From an uncultured Pseudomonadales bacterium (GTDB lineage: Bacteria; Pseudomonadota; Gammaproteobacteria; Pseudomonadales; Porticoccaceae), in assembly GCA_943788875.1 (NCBI GenBank), contig CALSSA010000001.1:124001-188000 (forward strand): a stretch of DNA of 64,000 bases, given 5' to 3'. The stretch's first letter is position 1; each line of letters starts with the position of its first letter. Below are positions 54,971 to 64,000 of this stretch, one piece after another. Position numbers and translations under genes: made by a program. Below the pieces are notes generated by a model. It ran no database searches and was not told the DNA's origin. It saw only the letters and a list, made by a program, of their open reading frames with translations.

Positions 54971-55101
54971 AATGTTACTTCCATTGCAGAGTCCAAAACT
55001 CTCCGTTAGTTGGTCCGTATCGCCCGCAGTCTGTACCTGTTTTCCTCCGCTCGCATATGGTTCTACGACTGCGGATTGCCAGTCCACGACGGGCCTAAAA
55101 A

Positions 55102-57615
55102 CTAAGCACGCAGACAGTCATTGTCAGCATCAAAAGGCGACTCTTCGATCACTGTGGCGCAGTAGCGCTCACCAAGGATTTCAATCTCAAGCTCGGTGCC
55201 TATGGCACCAAATTCTGTCTTTACCAGCCCCAGTGCAAGGGACTTATTGGTGCGGAAACCAAAGCCACCAGAGGTTGCCCGACCCACCAGGTTGCCGTCT
55301 TTGTAAAGTCCCTCTGAACCACGGGCATCTGCATCAGTAACGCCGTGCACTTCCAGCGTGGCAAAGCAGTTGGCAAAGCCTTTTTCCTGCCAGGCCAGCA
55401 GCGCTTGTTTGCCGACAAAGTCACAGTCTTTATCCAGTTTTACAAAGCGCTGCAACCCGGACTCCAGTGCTGAATATTCAATCGACATCTCACGGGGAAT
55501 CAGGCGATAGGATTTCTCCATACGCATGCTTTCCATGGCGCGGATGCCAAAGGGTTTGAGTTCAAACTCGGCACCGGCCTTCATCAACTCATCAAAAATA
55601 TAGTTTTGCATTTCAATGGGGTGATGCAGCTCCCAACCCAGTTCGCCGACAAAATTAACTCGCAGCGCTTCAGCCTGGGCATAGCCCAGATTGATCGACT
55701 TACCTGTCAGCCATTTGAAATTGTCATTGGAGAGATCTGTATCCGTGAGCTTTTGCAGCAGTTCACGGGATCTGGGCCCGGCTAATACCAATACACCCAT
55801 CTGGGTGGTAATTTTTTGCAAGTTAACCGAGCCATCCCGAGGCGCCAGCTTGGTTAGATAATCCCAGTCATGGCGCTCTTGGGCACCGGCAAACACCAGG
55901 TAATAACTATTTTTAGCGCGTTTGTAGATGGTAAATTCCGCGCGCACACCGCCATTTTGCGAGAGCATATGACAGAGGCCGATACGGCCGACAGCCTTGG
56001 GCACATTGTTGGCAACAATGCTGTTCAACCAGGCTTCGGACCCGGGGCCAGTCACTGTTGCTTTGGAGAAGGCGGACATATCCAGCACACCGACCTTGCT
56101 ATGGACATGGCGGGCTTCCTGGCCAACAAAATCAAAATAGTTGGAGCGGCGGAAGGAATTCTTCTCAACAATGCGGCCATCGTCGAGGGCTTTGCTGTGG
56201 TTTTTATTCCATAAGGTGTCCGACTTATCCAGGTCTTCTGCTGACAGGGCGTAACCTTCAGGTGCAAACCAGTTGGGTCGCTCCCAGCCATAGACAGTGC
56301 CAAATACAGCACCCAGATCTTTCATGCGGTCGTAGCATGGAGAGGTTTTTAAGGGTCTCGCCGCGCCGCGCTCTTCATCCGGGTAGTGGTTTTTAAACAC
56401 ATGATCATAGGCTTCTTCATTTTTGCTGCGCAGGTAGCCACGGGAGGCGTAAGGGCCAAAGCGACGCGGGTCTACGCCCATCATATCCACTGTGGGCTCA
56501 CCATCGACAATCCATTCTGCCAACTGCCAGCCAGCACCACCGGCGGCGGTAATACCAAAGCTATGGCCCTCATTGAGCCAGAAATTTTTCAGACCCCAGG
56601 CCGGGCCGACAATCGGGTTGCCATCTGGCGTGTAAGCAATAGCGCCGTTGTAGACCGTCTTTACCCCCACTTCTGCAAAAGCGGGAACCCTGTGCATGCA
56701 GGCTTCAATATGGGGCATCAGGCGATCCAGATCGCCATTAAATAATTCATACTCGGACTGGTCGCTGGGGCCATCCACATAGCAACAGGGTGCGCCCTCT
56801 TCATAGGGACCAAGAATAAAGCCACCGGCCTCTTCCCGCAGATAGTATCCGGCGTCGGACTCACGCAGTACCGCCTGCTCTGGCAGTCCTTCGGCTTTGC
56901 GCGCCAGTACATCGGGGTGCGGGTCGGTAACAATATACTGGTGCTCCACCGGGATAACCGGGATATCCAGCCCAACCATCTCGCCGGTTTTGCGGGCGAA
57001 GTTGCCGGTGCAGGACACCAGATGTTCACAGTGAATATCACCTTTATCGGTTTTTACAATCCAACTATCATCGGCCATCTGCTCGAGATCCAGTACTGCA
57101 GTATTGCGATATATTTCTGCACCGCGGGCACGGGCACCTTTGGCCAGCGCCTGGGTCAGGTCCGCAGGTTGAATATAGCCATCATCCGGATGCTGAATCG
57201 CGCCAATAATGCCGTCGATATTAGCCATGGGCCAGGCTTCTGCAACCTGCTCCGGGGTTAAAAAATTAACCTCAACGCCCACCGTCTGAGCCACGCCAGA
57301 ATAGTATTTGTACTCATCCATGCGGTCCTGATTGGACGCCAACCGAATATTGGAAACCACGCTGAAACCGACATTTTGCTCGGTCTCTTTCTCAAGTTCA
57401 TGGTAAAAGTCGACGGAATACTGATGTAACTTGCCTACTGAGTAGCTCATATTAAACAGCGGCAATAAACCTGCAGCATGCCAGGTCGACCCAGAGGTAA
57501 GCTCTTTGCGCTCTACCAGAACAACATCAGTCCAGCCTTTTTTAGCAAGATGATAGAGAGTGCTAACCCCGACAACACCGCCTCCAACTACCACCACCTT
57601 TGCGCTTGTTTTCAT
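55102..57615 (-). CDS. Dimethylglycine dehydrogenase-like flavoprotein (FAD + GcvT domains)
   Basis: 837 residues from ATG 57615. FAD-binding motif AKVVVVGGGVVGVSTLYHLA (about 5-25), then LTSGSTWHAAGLLPLF, whose His matches the residue that binds FAD covalently in dimethylglycine and sarcosine dehydrogenases. A linking FAO_M-type domain (about 380-430) precedes a GcvT-like THF-binding part (about 440-837; MEKSYRLIPREMSIEYSALE and FVGKQALLAWQEKG). It should oxidise dimethylglycine to sarcosine, with the one-carbon unit captured on THF. Sarcosine dehydrogenase is an alternative. First gene of the long operon, divergent from fhs. Confidence 0.9.
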   Translation of the reverse strand: MKTSAKVVVVGGGVVGVSTLYHLAKKGWTDVVLVERKELTSGSTWHAAGLLPLFNMSYSVGKLHQYSVDFYHELEKETEQNVGFSVVSNIRLASNQDRMDEYKYYSGVAQTVGVEVNFLTPEQVAEAWPMANIDGIIGAIQHPDDGYIQPADLTQALAKGARARGAEIYRNTAVLDLEQMADDSWIVKTDKGDIHCEHLVSCTGNFARKTGEMVGLDIPVIPVEHQYIVTDPHPDVLARKAEGLPEQAVLRESDAGYYLREEAGGFILGPYEEGAPCCYVDGPSDQSEYELFNGDLDRLMPHIEACMHRVPAFAEVGVKTVYNGAIAYTPDGNPIVGPAWGLKNFWLNEGHSFGITAAGGAGWQLAEWIVDGEPTVDMMGVDPRRFGPYASRGYLRSKNEEAYDHVFKNHYPDEERGAARPLKTSPCYDRMKDLGAVFGTVYGWERPNWFAPEGYALSAEDLDKSDTLWNKNHSKALDDGRIVEKNSFRRSNYFDFVGQEARHVHSKVGVLDMSAFSKATVTGPGSEAWLNSIVANNVPKAVGRIGLCHMLSQNGGVRAEFTIYKRAKNSYYLVFAGAQERHDWDYLTKLAPRDGSVNLQKITTQMGVLVLAGPRSRELLQKLTDTDLSNDNFKWLTGKSINLGYAQAEALRVNFVGELGWELHHPIEMQNYIFDELMKAGAEFELKPFGIRAMESMRMEKSYRLIPREMSIEYSALESGLQRFVKLDKDCDFVGKQALLAWQEKGFANCFATLEVHGVTDADARGSEGLYKDGNLVGRATSGGFGFRTNKSLALGLVKTEFGAIGTELEIEILGERYCATVIEESPFDADNDCLRA

Positions 57616-57737
57616 AACCAATTCTCAGATAATATTTAGCGCAGTGTAACGGTGAATCTGGCTTAGCCATCGCTCAATTACGACAGCGATATACTAGACC
57701 GCGCCATCACCTTAGCCCGCGTATTACTTGACCTGTC

Positions 57738-57786
57738 GTCGTTTTTAAGACAGTCTGAGACGCTTGTGGAAATACATAAAAACGAC
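57738..57786. promoter_or_regulatory. Inverted pair of GTCGTTTTTA / TAAAAACGAC between dehydrogenase and fhs genes
   Basis: GTCGTTTTTA at 57738-57747 and its exact inverse TAAAAACGAC at 57777-57786, 29 bases apart, in the divergent promoter region (57616-57876). The same 10-mer is before soxB. Centre spacing of 39 bases is near four helical turns, suiting a dimer or looped regulator. No cobalamin or glycine riboswitch was recognised here. Confidence 0.5.
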
Positions 57787-57876
57787 CAGGCAAGGAAGAT
57801 GGCGAGAAATTTCTACAGCCCAGAAAATAATCCGCGAGCGCGGTTAATAATTTGGCTCAGACATGGAGAATGACCA

Positions 57877-59544
57877 ATGAGTGATATCGAAATTGCCCGA
57901 AAAGCAAACAGCCTGCCGATTGGTGATATTGCCAATAAGCTTAATATCCCAGACTCAGCACTAATCACCTATGGTAAAACCAAAGCCAAGATAGACCCCG
58001 ACTATATTGACTCATTAAAGCAGCAGCCCGATGGAAAACTGATTCTGGTAACTGCGATTACTCCCACTCCAGCGGGGGAAGGCAAGACTACCACATCGGT
58101 GGGACTGACCGACGGTCTCAACCGCATCGGTAAAAAAGCACTTGTGTGCCTGCGCGAACCTAGTCTTGGGCCATGCTTTGGCATGAAGGGCGGTGCTGCC
58201 GGTGGTGGCTATGCTCAGGTGGTACCGATGGAGGATATCAATTTGCACTTTACCGGGGATTTTCATGCCATTGGCGCTGCACACAATTTGCTGTCGGCAC
58301 TGTTAGACAACCATATTCACTGGGGCAATAGCCTTGAGATTGATGCCAGGCGTATCGCCTGGAAGCGTGTTGCCGACATGAATGACCGCGCTCTGCGCAA
58401 CATCAACTGCAGCCTTGGCGGCCCTGGCAATGGCTTTCCGCGAGAGGATGGCTATGATATTACCGTGGCCTCTGAAGTGATGGCGATCTTCTGCCTGGCC
58501 ACTGATCTGGATGATTTAAAAGCTCGCTTAGATAAAATTGTGGTTGCCTACACCAGAGACCACAAACCTATTCATGCCAATGAGATTCTAGGCACCGGCG
58601 CTATGACTGTGTTGCTGAAGGATGCTCTAGCCCCAAATCTGGTGCAGACTCTGGAAAATAATCCCGCCATTATTCACGGTGGTCCATTTGCCAATATTGC
58701 CCATGGCTGCAACTCTGTTATCGCCACCAAGGCTGGCTTGAAAATGGCCGACTATGTGGTGACCGAGGCAGGCTTTGGCGCTGACTTGGGTGCGGAAAAG
58801 TTCTTTGATATTAAATGCCGCGCGGCTGGTCTGAGCCCGGATGCGTCGGTGATTGTCGCGACCACCAGAGCGTTAAAAATGCACGGCAGTGTAGCCAAAG
58901 ATGATCTCAATAAAGAGAACCTGGATGCTCTGCGCAATGGCTGCTGCAACCTGGTTCGTCATATAGAAAATGTAAAATCTTTCGGTGTCCCGGTAGTGGT
59001 GGGAATCAATCGATTTACTGCAGATACGGATGCCGAGATTGCATTGATAAAAGAAATCGCGGCAGCCAATGGTGTAAAAGCCATTGAATGTACCCATTGG
59101 GCTGATGGTGGTGCTGGCGCTGAGGAACTGGCTCAAGAAGTCGCTGCCCTTGCCGACAGCGGCGCAGCCAGCTTTGCCCCGCTGTATCCAGACGATATGC
59201 CAATCTGGGATAAGATTAGAACTATAGCCACCAGACTCTATCGCGCCGACGATATTATTGCCGACCAAAAAATTCGTGATCAAATTCGCAATCTGCAGGA
59301 CAGTGGCTATGGCGACTTCCCTGTCTGTATTGCCAAGACTCAGTATAGCTTTTCTACCGACCCCAATTTAAAAGGCGCACCATCCAATCATGTGGTGGCG
59401 ATACGTGAAGTGCGACTCAGTGCTGGCGCCGGATTTATTGTTGTGGTTTGTGGCGATATTATGACCATGCCCGGCCTGCCCAGAGTGCCGGCGGCTAACA
59501 GCATTGCCATTGATGACAATGGCGAGGTCGTCGGCCTGTTTTAG
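57877..59544 (+). CDS. fhs: Formate-tetrahydrofolate ligase
   Basis: 555 residues. ATP-binding loop [20 protein letters not shown] (about 60-79) and the signature region [20 protein letters not shown] (about 172) and [20 protein letters not shown]. In this setting it would run toward formate plus ATP, conserving energy from methyl-group oxidation. It can also supply formyl-THF. The start has GGAG seven bases upstream. Divergent from the dehydrogenase operon and sharing its promoter region. folD and fchA are not in the window. Confidence 0.96.
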   Translation: MSDIEIARKANSLPIGDIANKLNIPDSALITYGKTKAKIDPDYIDSLKQQPDGKLILVTAITPTPAGEGKTTTSVGLTDGLNRIGKKALVCLREPSLGPCFGMKGGAAGGGYAQVVPMEDINLHFTGDFHAIGAAHNLLSALLDNHIHWGNSLEIDARRIAWKRVADMNDRALRNINCSLGGPGNGFPREDGYDITVASEVMAIFCLATDLDDLKARLDKIVVAYTRDHKPIHANEILGTGAMTVLLKDALAPNLVQTLENNPAIIHGGPFANIAHGCNSVIATKAGLKMADYVVTEAGFGADLGAEKFFDIKCRAAGLSPDASVIVATTRALKMHGSVAKDDLNKENLDALRNGCCNLVRHIENVKSFGVPVVVGINRFTADTDAEIALIKEIAAANGVKAIECTHWADGGAGAEELAQEVAALADSGAASFAPLYPDDMPIWDKIRTIATRLYRADDIIADQKIRDQIRNLQDSGYGDFPVCIAKTQYSFSTDPNLKGAPSNHVVAIREVRLSAGAGFIVVVCGDIMTMPGLPRVPAANSIAIDDNGEVVGLF

Positions 59545-59602
59545 ACTGGAACAAAACATAGGCTGGGAGTAAACTCCCGCTTTACCCCAGCCCGAGCGCC
59601 AG

Positions 59603-60496
59603 ATGTCCACATTTACCTATCCCGCCTTTGTTGATAAAAATGGTGCCAAGACCCCTGTCACCTCAGGCAATGGCTATAAATGCCCAAACTGTGGCACTGA
59701 ACTCAGCCCAATCAATGCCGGCAAAACCTATAGCTGTGCCAATAATCATAGCTTTGATCAGGCCAAAGAAGGCTATCTGAATCTATTGCTCGCCCAGCAC
59801 AAACGCAGCCGCAACCCTGGAGATAGCGATGAGATGATTCGCAGTCGTCAGCGTTTTTTAAATGCAGGCTATTACCACAGCTTGGTCAGCGCCATTATTG
59901 AGCAGATCCCTGAGATGGCAGCAGACAGCAGGTTATTGGATATTGGCTGTGGTGAGGGCTACTACTTGCAGGGGATTAATGAAGCCAGAAAAGACCTGCA
60001 GCTGGTTGGCATAGATATCTCTAAAACTGCTGTGCGTATGGCTGCCAAGCGTCAATTCCAGGCCCAGCTTGCTGTGGACAGCGGCTTTAATCTGGCTCTT
60101 TTCGATAATAGTATCGACTGTGCTATTTCAGTATTTTCGCCCATTAGCGCCACTGAAGCCACACGGGTACTTAAGCCAGAGGGTCTCATGATTATGGTAG
60201 GCCCGGGCGCGCAGCATCTGTCCGGTTTAACTGCTCATATCTACGATAAACCAGTACCCCATGGGGGCAACTTTAAAGCACTGGATGAGAGCACGGAATT
60301 TAGTTTAATTGGGCAGACAGACATTCAAGAAAGTATCAATGTTCAGGGCTCTGCTATTGCAGATCTGCTGGGCATGACGCCCTATTACTGGCATGCCACT
60401 CCGCAACAGCAGGAGAGTCTCGGCAAGCTAGAGAACCTAGAAACCGAGATACATTTTAATATTCGGCTCTATCAAAATTGCTCAGTGCCAGCATAG
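59603..60496 (+). CDS. rlmA: 23S rRNA (guanine-N1)-methyltransferase RlmA
   Basis: 297 residues. An N-terminal zinc finger (CPNCGTELSPINAGKTYSC) is followed by NNHSFDQAKEGYLNLLLAQ, the RlmA signature. The SAM-binding domain has LLDIGCGEGYYLQGINEA (about 112). RlmA methylates G745 in helix 35 of 23S rRNA. The 3' end overlaps the end of the convergent kinase-like gene by 25 bases. Confidence 0.92.
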   Translation: MSTFTYPAFVDKNGAKTPVTSGNGYKCPNCGTELSPINAGKTYSCANNHSFDQAKEGYLNLLLAQHKRSRNPGDSDEMIRSRQRFLNAGYYHSLVSAIIEQIPEMAADSRLLDIGCGEGYYLQGINEARKDLQLVGIDISKTAVRMAAKRQFQAQLAVDSGFNLALFDNSIDCAISVFSPISATEATRVLKPEGLMIMVGPGAQHLSGLTAHIYDKPVPHGGNFKALDESTEFSLIGQTDIQESINVQGSAIADLLGMTPYYWHATPQQQESLGKLENLETEIHFNIRLYQNCSVPA

Positions 60497-61503
60497 CGAT
60501 CAATCGGCAGCATAATACGAAAAGTGGTGCCAATACCCTGTCGCGACATAACCGTAGTGCGGCCACAATGAGCCTCCACTGCTGTTTTAACCTGATATAA
60601 ACCTAAACCACTGCCTGACCCCGGCGCCTTGGTGGTAAAGAATGGATCAAAGATTTTGCCCAGATCAGCTTCTGGTATTCCAGGCCCTGTATCGGCAATA
60701 TCAATCCACAGCATAGAACTGTGAACACCGGTGCGCAATGTAATGGTGCCTTTTGATACTATGGCTTCAGCCGCGTTGAGCAGCAGATTTAAAAATGCAT
60801 ACACCAGCCGGCCGCTGTCACATTGTATGTTTGGCACTGAGCCATATTGCTTAACAATTTGCGCCCGATAACCCAGTTCACTGGCTGCTAAATTCAAGGT
60901 TCTATCGAGCAGATCATTGATATCTCCCTCCACCATATCAACCGCATCAGGCTGGGAAAACTCAGATAGATCGGCGAGCATCTTGTCTACTCTATAGGCG
61001 CTTTCCGATGAGTCAGCCAGAATATTATCAACGTCCCTAAGAACAAATTCAAAATCCATTTTCCTATGGGTTTTCTCAGCTTTTCTGTGGGCCGCAGTTT
61101 TAAAAAAACCTAGGTATTTATTAGCTTCGATGCAGCATTTTTGTTCATTCAGTACCAGTCGCACATCTGCCAAATGAGTTTTTAACCCATTTAAGCTATC
61201 GGTAATAAAGTGCAGCGGCGCACCGAGCTGTTCGGCAATGCCAGAGGCAAGACGGCCAATGGCTGCCATTTTCTCACTGAGCATAAGGCGCAGGCGCAAC
61301 TGATCAATCTCGGCCTGCAAGTCACGAAGAGTGGCACTTTTTTCGGCGATAATTTGGGTGCGATGCTGGACTGTCTGAGTAATATCATAGAGTTCAGTAT
61401 TTTTTAACTCTAATAACTGCTCGGCGGCCTGACGCGCTGACTTTTCCTCAGCCAGCTGCTGGGTAATATCCTGCTGCACCATTAAGTCGCTCTCTGCATA
61501 CAA
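60472..61503 (-). CDS. Soluble histidine-kinase-like protein lacking the phospho-acceptor His
   Basis: 343 residues, no membrane segment. An N-terminal coiled coil (about 8-75) is followed by a HisKA-like region, [20 protein letters not shown], where the usual H of the H-box (IAHEINNPL in relatives) is Glu. The ATPase part is complete: N-box [10 protein letters not shown]1 [21 protein letters not shown]2 [20 protein letters not shown] and GTTFRIMLP. It may act as an ATP-binding pseudokinase or phosphorylate through a partner. No response regulator lies nearby. Overlaps the rlmA end. Confidence 0.85.
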   Translation of the reverse strand: MYAESDLMVQQDITQQLAEEKSARQAAEQLLELKNTELYDITQTVQHRTQIIAEKSATLRDLQAEIDQLRLRLMLSEKMAAIGRLASGIAEQLGAPLHFITDSLNGLKTHLADVRLVLNEQKCCIEANKYLGFFKTAAHRKAEKTHRKMDFEFVLRDVDNILADSSESAYRVDKMLADLSEFSQPDAVDMVEGDINDLLDRTLNLAASELGYRAQIVKQYGSVPNIQCDSGRLVYAFLNLLLNAAEAIVSKGTITLRTGVHSSMLWIDIADTGPGIPEADLGKIFDPFFTTKAPGSGSGLGLYQVKTAVEAHCGRTTVMSRQGIGTTFRIMLPIDRYAGTEQF

Positions 61504-61705
61504 ATCCGGGAGTGACAGCGGGGAGTAAAAGGGATAAATCTGATGGGCAAACTAGGGTAACAGGCCTTCAATGGCGTAAACCTCCTTCTCGTAAACTGCA
61601 TTCCATTCATTGGAAACTAAAATTACGCTGGTGCTTTGGTTGGTTACTACAATATAGACGAATATCGATTGAGCCACTCATTCAATACAGTCTGTGTACC
61701 TACCC

Positions 61706-61915
61706 TCAAAACTCGAATAGCTGCTGAACCTGCATATCCAGCGCCGCGGCGATCCTTTCAAGGTTATCGAACCGCGGACCAAAGATGCCGCGTTCAATAT
61801 TGCTAATAGACTCAATGGTTAGGTCAGTTGCATCTGCCAACTGTTCCTGAGTAAGTCCTTTTTCTGTTCTAAGCAATTTTAATCTGGCACCAAATTGCGT
61901 TTTTAACCTAGCCAT
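61706..61915 (-). CDS. Small XRE-type HTH protein
   Basis: 69 residues. A canonical HTH_3 domain fills it: FGARLKLLRTEKGLTQEQLA then DLTIESISNIERGIFGPRFD. Upstream DNA gives ATG 61915. No partner gene adjoins; it could regulate itself or the kinase-like gene about 200 bases downstream on the same strand. The 61504-61705 gap holds nothing I recognise. Confidence 0.85.
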   Translation of the reverse strand: MARLKTQFGARLKLLRTEKGLTQEQLADATDLTIESISNIERGIFGPRFDNLERIAAALDMQVQQLFEF

Positions 61916-62054
61916 AACAGCATTCCCGAAGAAAAAATGGCATTCGAATGTAACTAAATTTTTAATCTATCGAAGTCATAGTTCTTATTTAACAAAGCTA
62001 AACTTCGTTTTTGGTTAGACCACGAACCAGCTCGCAGATTTTATCTAATGGTAA

Positions 62055-62711
62055 TTAGTCGCGGGGCCCAAAGTCATAAACCCCACCACGGCTAAGTGCG
62101 CGTCTGTATGCCGGGCGACTGTGACAGCGCTGTCGAAACAGATCCAGATTGGGTAGCGCAGCCCCTGAGTACATGAGCGGCGCAACCTCAGCGACAAATG
62201 ACAGCTGAATATCAGCACCGGAGAGGCTATTGCCCACAAACCAGTCAACCCCTTCCAGGGCTTGGTCCAGATACTCCAGATGGCGCTGCAGTTCGTCATT
62301 GATGCGACTCTGCAGCGCGGCAGAGGATGGATCCTCGGAGGGACTGAGGCGCGAGGTATAGAGCTTTAGCATAAGCGGCAGCGCAGCGCTGCCTTCGGCA
62401 TAATGCAACCACTGCAAATACTGTTCATATTCATCAGTGCCAGTCGCTGGTTGCAGGCGGCCCTGCCCATAGTGACGCAAGATATAGTCAATAATGGCGC
62501 CGGATTCGATAATGATACGATCAGTGCCATCCACATTGTCAGTCAGCATCGGAGACTTGCCCAGCTGGTGAACCTGCTCCAGTTCAGGAGGCGCCAGATT
62601 GGTCAGTTTATCGCGCTGATACTGGACGATCTCATAATCAAGTTCGAGTTCTTCCAATAACCAGAGTACGCGCTGAGAACGGGAGTTATTAAGATGATGT
62701 ACCTGCAGCAT
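62055..62711 (-). CDS. Glutathione S-transferase family protein
   Basis: 218 residues. An N-terminal thioredoxin-like domain (about 1-80) with the Ser in HLNNSRSQRVLWLLEELELD and glutathione-binding IIIESGAIIDYILRHYG. The helical C-terminal domain (about 90-210) has WFVGNSLSGADIQLSFVAEV (N-capping motif). It belongs to the broad bacterial GST group; the substrate is not deducible. Divergent from the kinase gene at 62861. Confidence 0.9.
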   Translation of the reverse strand: MLQVHHLNNSRSQRVLWLLEELELDYEIVQYQRDKLTNLAPPELEQVHQLGKSPMLTDNVDGTDRIIIESGAIIDYILRHYGQGRLQPATGTDEYEQYLQWLHYAEGSAALPLMLKLYTSRLSPSEDPSSAALQSRINDELQRHLEYLDQALEGVDWFVGNSLSGADIQLSFVAEVAPLMYSGAALPNLDLFRQRCHSRPAYRRALSRGGVYDFGPRD

Positions 62712-62860
62712 ATAGAGCCTTTTGTATAATTATTTATTGGGTCTGTTGAAACTTTGATCATTTAAGCACTAATCCTTGATCGGAAAATAGTTTTTTTGAC
62801 TGGGATGCCTACCGTGCTAGTCTATAGTCATCGTCTATCACTACTAACTTAAGTAGGCTT

Positions 62861-63757
62861 ATGTCACCAGCAGCCCAGCAGTTTCTCCAGCGCAACAGAT
62901 TGCCAGAATCCTATCTACAGTCAGCGGCGCAATGGTTCGAGCCATTGCTGCAGGCGTTTGCTGACCAGTATGACAGCAACCAAATGACTCAGGTTTGGGG
63001 CATTAATGGCTGTCAGGGGTCAGGAAAATCCACATTGGCCGACTATCTGTGCTCCATGATTGCCGAGCGTCACGGCATCAATACATTGGCTCTGTCCATG
63101 GATGATTTCTATCTAACCAAAGCGCAACGCACTGAGTTGGGGACTATTGTTCATCCAATGTTAGCCACTCGCGGTGTGCCAGGTACCCATGATGTGGCCC
63201 TGATGATAGATACCTTAGAGCAGCTACAAGCTGGTGCAGAGACCCAGATAACAAGATTTGATAAAAGCATTGATGACAGATTGACTAGCCCTGAGATCGA
63301 AGTCAGCCGCGGGCCTGTAGGCCTAATTGTTATTGAGGGCTGGTGCTGGGGAGCCAGCGCAGAGCCGGACCATAATCTAGTCGAGCCAATTAATGAATTG
63401 GAAGGGTTGCAGGATGCTGAAGGAGTTTGGCGCCGCTATGTCAATCAGGCTCTGGCCACAGACTACCAAAAGCTATTCACTATGGTCGATCAGCTTATTA
63501 TGCTGCAGGCTCCCTCCTTCGATATCGTCTATCAATGGCGACTCGAGCAGGAGAACAAGCTATTAGAACGCCATCAGGGGACAGATAAAGCCGGCACCAA
63601 TGGCATTATGAATCAGCGTCAGATACTGGATTTTATTCAATATTTTCAGAGGATTACCGAATATGCACTGACAGAGATGCCGACTCGGGCCGATCATCTC
63701 TATCAGCTCGGACAAGACCGTCAGATTAAATGCTATATTCCTCCGCTCTCTCTGTGA
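62861..63757 (+). CDS. D-glycerate 3-kinase-like P-loop kinase
   Basis: 298 residues. Walker A GINGCQGSGKSTLADYLCSM (about 48), then LALSMDDFYLTKAQRTELG and LATRGVPGTHDVALMIDTL, the layout of plant GLYK, yeast Tda10 and related bacterial kinases in the phosphoribulokinase/uridine kinase family. The known activity for GLYK is phosphorylation of D-glycerate. In bacteria some members have other small-molecule substrates, so the name is tentative. A link with serine/glycine metabolism from the methyl-group island is possible but only inferred. Confidence 0.72.
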   Translation: MSPAAQQFLQRNRLPESYLQSAAQWFEPLLQAFADQYDSNQMTQVWGINGCQGSGKSTLADYLCSMIAERHGINTLALSMDDFYLTKAQRTELGTIVHPMLATRGVPGTHDVALMIDTLEQLQAGAETQITRFDKSIDDRLTSPEIEVSRGPVGLIVIEGWCWGASAEPDHNLVEPINELEGLQDAEGVWRRYVNQALATDYQKLFTMVDQLIMLQAPSFDIVYQWRLEQENKLLERHQGTDKAGTNGIMNQRQILDFIQYFQRITEYALTEMPTRADHLYQLGQDRQIKCYIPPLSL

Positions 63758-63763
63758 CAGCGG

Positions 63764-64000
63764 CTAATGGGCGGCAACTTGATTCTGGTTGAATTCACTG
63801 ACCACCCGCAGTAGCTGACGGCAGGTAATCTGACCCACCAACCGGCCATGATCGAGCACTGGACGGCGGCGATGGCCCTTTTTAAGCATATCGTCCGCCA
63901 CATCCACCAGATCTGCATGGACATCACAGACGTCAACATCTGTCGACATATATTCGCTGGCTTTGCCAACATCGCCATTTTCATTATAAGTGGCTGCCAG
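63764..64000 (-). CDS. CBS-domain protein (5' end outside window)
   Basis: Seventy-eight C-terminal residues are present. The frame is open to the right edge, so the start is outside. The visible part is the end of a CBS pair: GDVGKASEYMSTDVDVCDVH, then DDMLKKGHRRRPVLDHGRLV and GQITCRQLLRVVSEF. CBS pairs bind adenine nucleotides and regulate enzymes or transporters; a stand-alone two-CBS protein is likely but the missing N-terminus could hold another domain. Convergent with the kinase gene. Confidence 0.82.
   Translation of the reverse strand: MAATYNENGDVGKASEYMSTDVDVCDVHADLVDVADDMLKKGHRRRPVLDHGRLVGQITCRQLLRVVSEFNQNQVAAH

Noticed and set aside
57616-57876. Cobalamin or glycine riboswitch before the B12-dependent operon
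   Set aside because: No B12-box or glycine aptamer core was recognised by eye; only the inverted TAAAAACGAC pair stood out.
61512-61727. A 71-codon plus-strand frame between the kinase-like and HTH genes
   Set aside because: Composition is unlike a protein, it overlaps both neighbours' ends and no family is recognisable.
1-64000. tRNA, rRNA, CRISPR array, prophage or complete insertion sequence
   Set aside because: No matching structures, spaced repeats, transposase or phage genes were seen in the genes or gaps.

Overview
The window is about 64 kb of a gammaproteobacterial chromosome, most likely a marine oligotroph of the SAR92/OM60/BD1-7 type (Cellvibrionales). This rests on gene content and order (ilvBH-pssA-leuA, rpsF-rpsR-DUF2232-rplI-dnaB, lptFG against pepA-holC-valS, and a large Pseudomonas-like HolD next to RimI), not on any phylogenetic calculation. 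No rRNA, tRNA, CRISPR array, phage or complete insertion sequence was seen.

Positions 1-31,000 are mostly housekeeping. They hold a QmcA/NfeD membrane pair, rimI-holD, leuA with a clear leucine leader peptide (4585-4668), pssA, ilvBH with a long leader, a pair of exported proteins, panCD, dnaB, the rplI/rpsR/rpsF operon, a PgsA-like enzyme, rlmB, glpK, a metallo-beta-lactamase-fold lipoprotein, lptFG, pepA-holC-valS and rep. Both chi (holC) and psi (holD) of the DNA polymerase III clamp loader lie here.

Positions 31,000-39,700 are accessory. A HigBA toxin-antitoxin pair is bracketed by two near-identical 36-bp intergenic repeats. Next comes a FecI/FecR regulatory pair whose TonB-dependent receptor gene is cut off after the plug and first barrel strands. 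It is joined in frame to the last ~150 residues of a methylmalonate-semialdehyde dehydrogenase. A lipid A-type acyltransferase, a PhoA-type alkaline phosphatase lipoprotein, two tandem paralogous small HTH proteins and a cysteine-rich lipoprotein follow.

Positions 39,700-59,544 form a methylated-glycine catabolic island. It contains heterotetrameric sarcosine oxidase (soxBDAG, with soxA disrupted by a tight cluster of indels), a frameshifted GlxA-type regulator, an intact GbdR-like regulator, and one long co-directional gene run. That run encodes a dimethylglycine dehydrogenase-like flavoprotein, a non-pyrrolysine MttB-family methyltransferase, a cognate corrinoid protein, a DUF1638 protein, a small 'virulence factor' domain protein, MetV-like and MetF-like proteins, a methyl-THF:corrinoid methyltransferase and a RACo-type corrinoid activase. 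Formate-THF ligase (fhs) is divergent. The simplest reading is a complete demethylation route in an apparently aerobic bacterium. Glycine betaine would give dimethylglycine plus methyl-THF through the corrinoid system. Dimethylglycine would go to sarcosine and then glycine through flavoproteins. The released one-carbon units would pass through THF to formate with ATP recovery. A shared 10-bp motif (TAAAAACGAC) lies before soxB and, as an inverted pair, between the dehydrogenase gene and fhs, suggesting joint control.

Positions 59,600-64,000 hold rlmA, a soluble histidine-kinase-like protein that lacks the phospho-acceptor histidine, a small HTH protein, a glutathione S-transferase, a glycerate-kinase-like P-loop kinase and the end of a CBS-domain protein.
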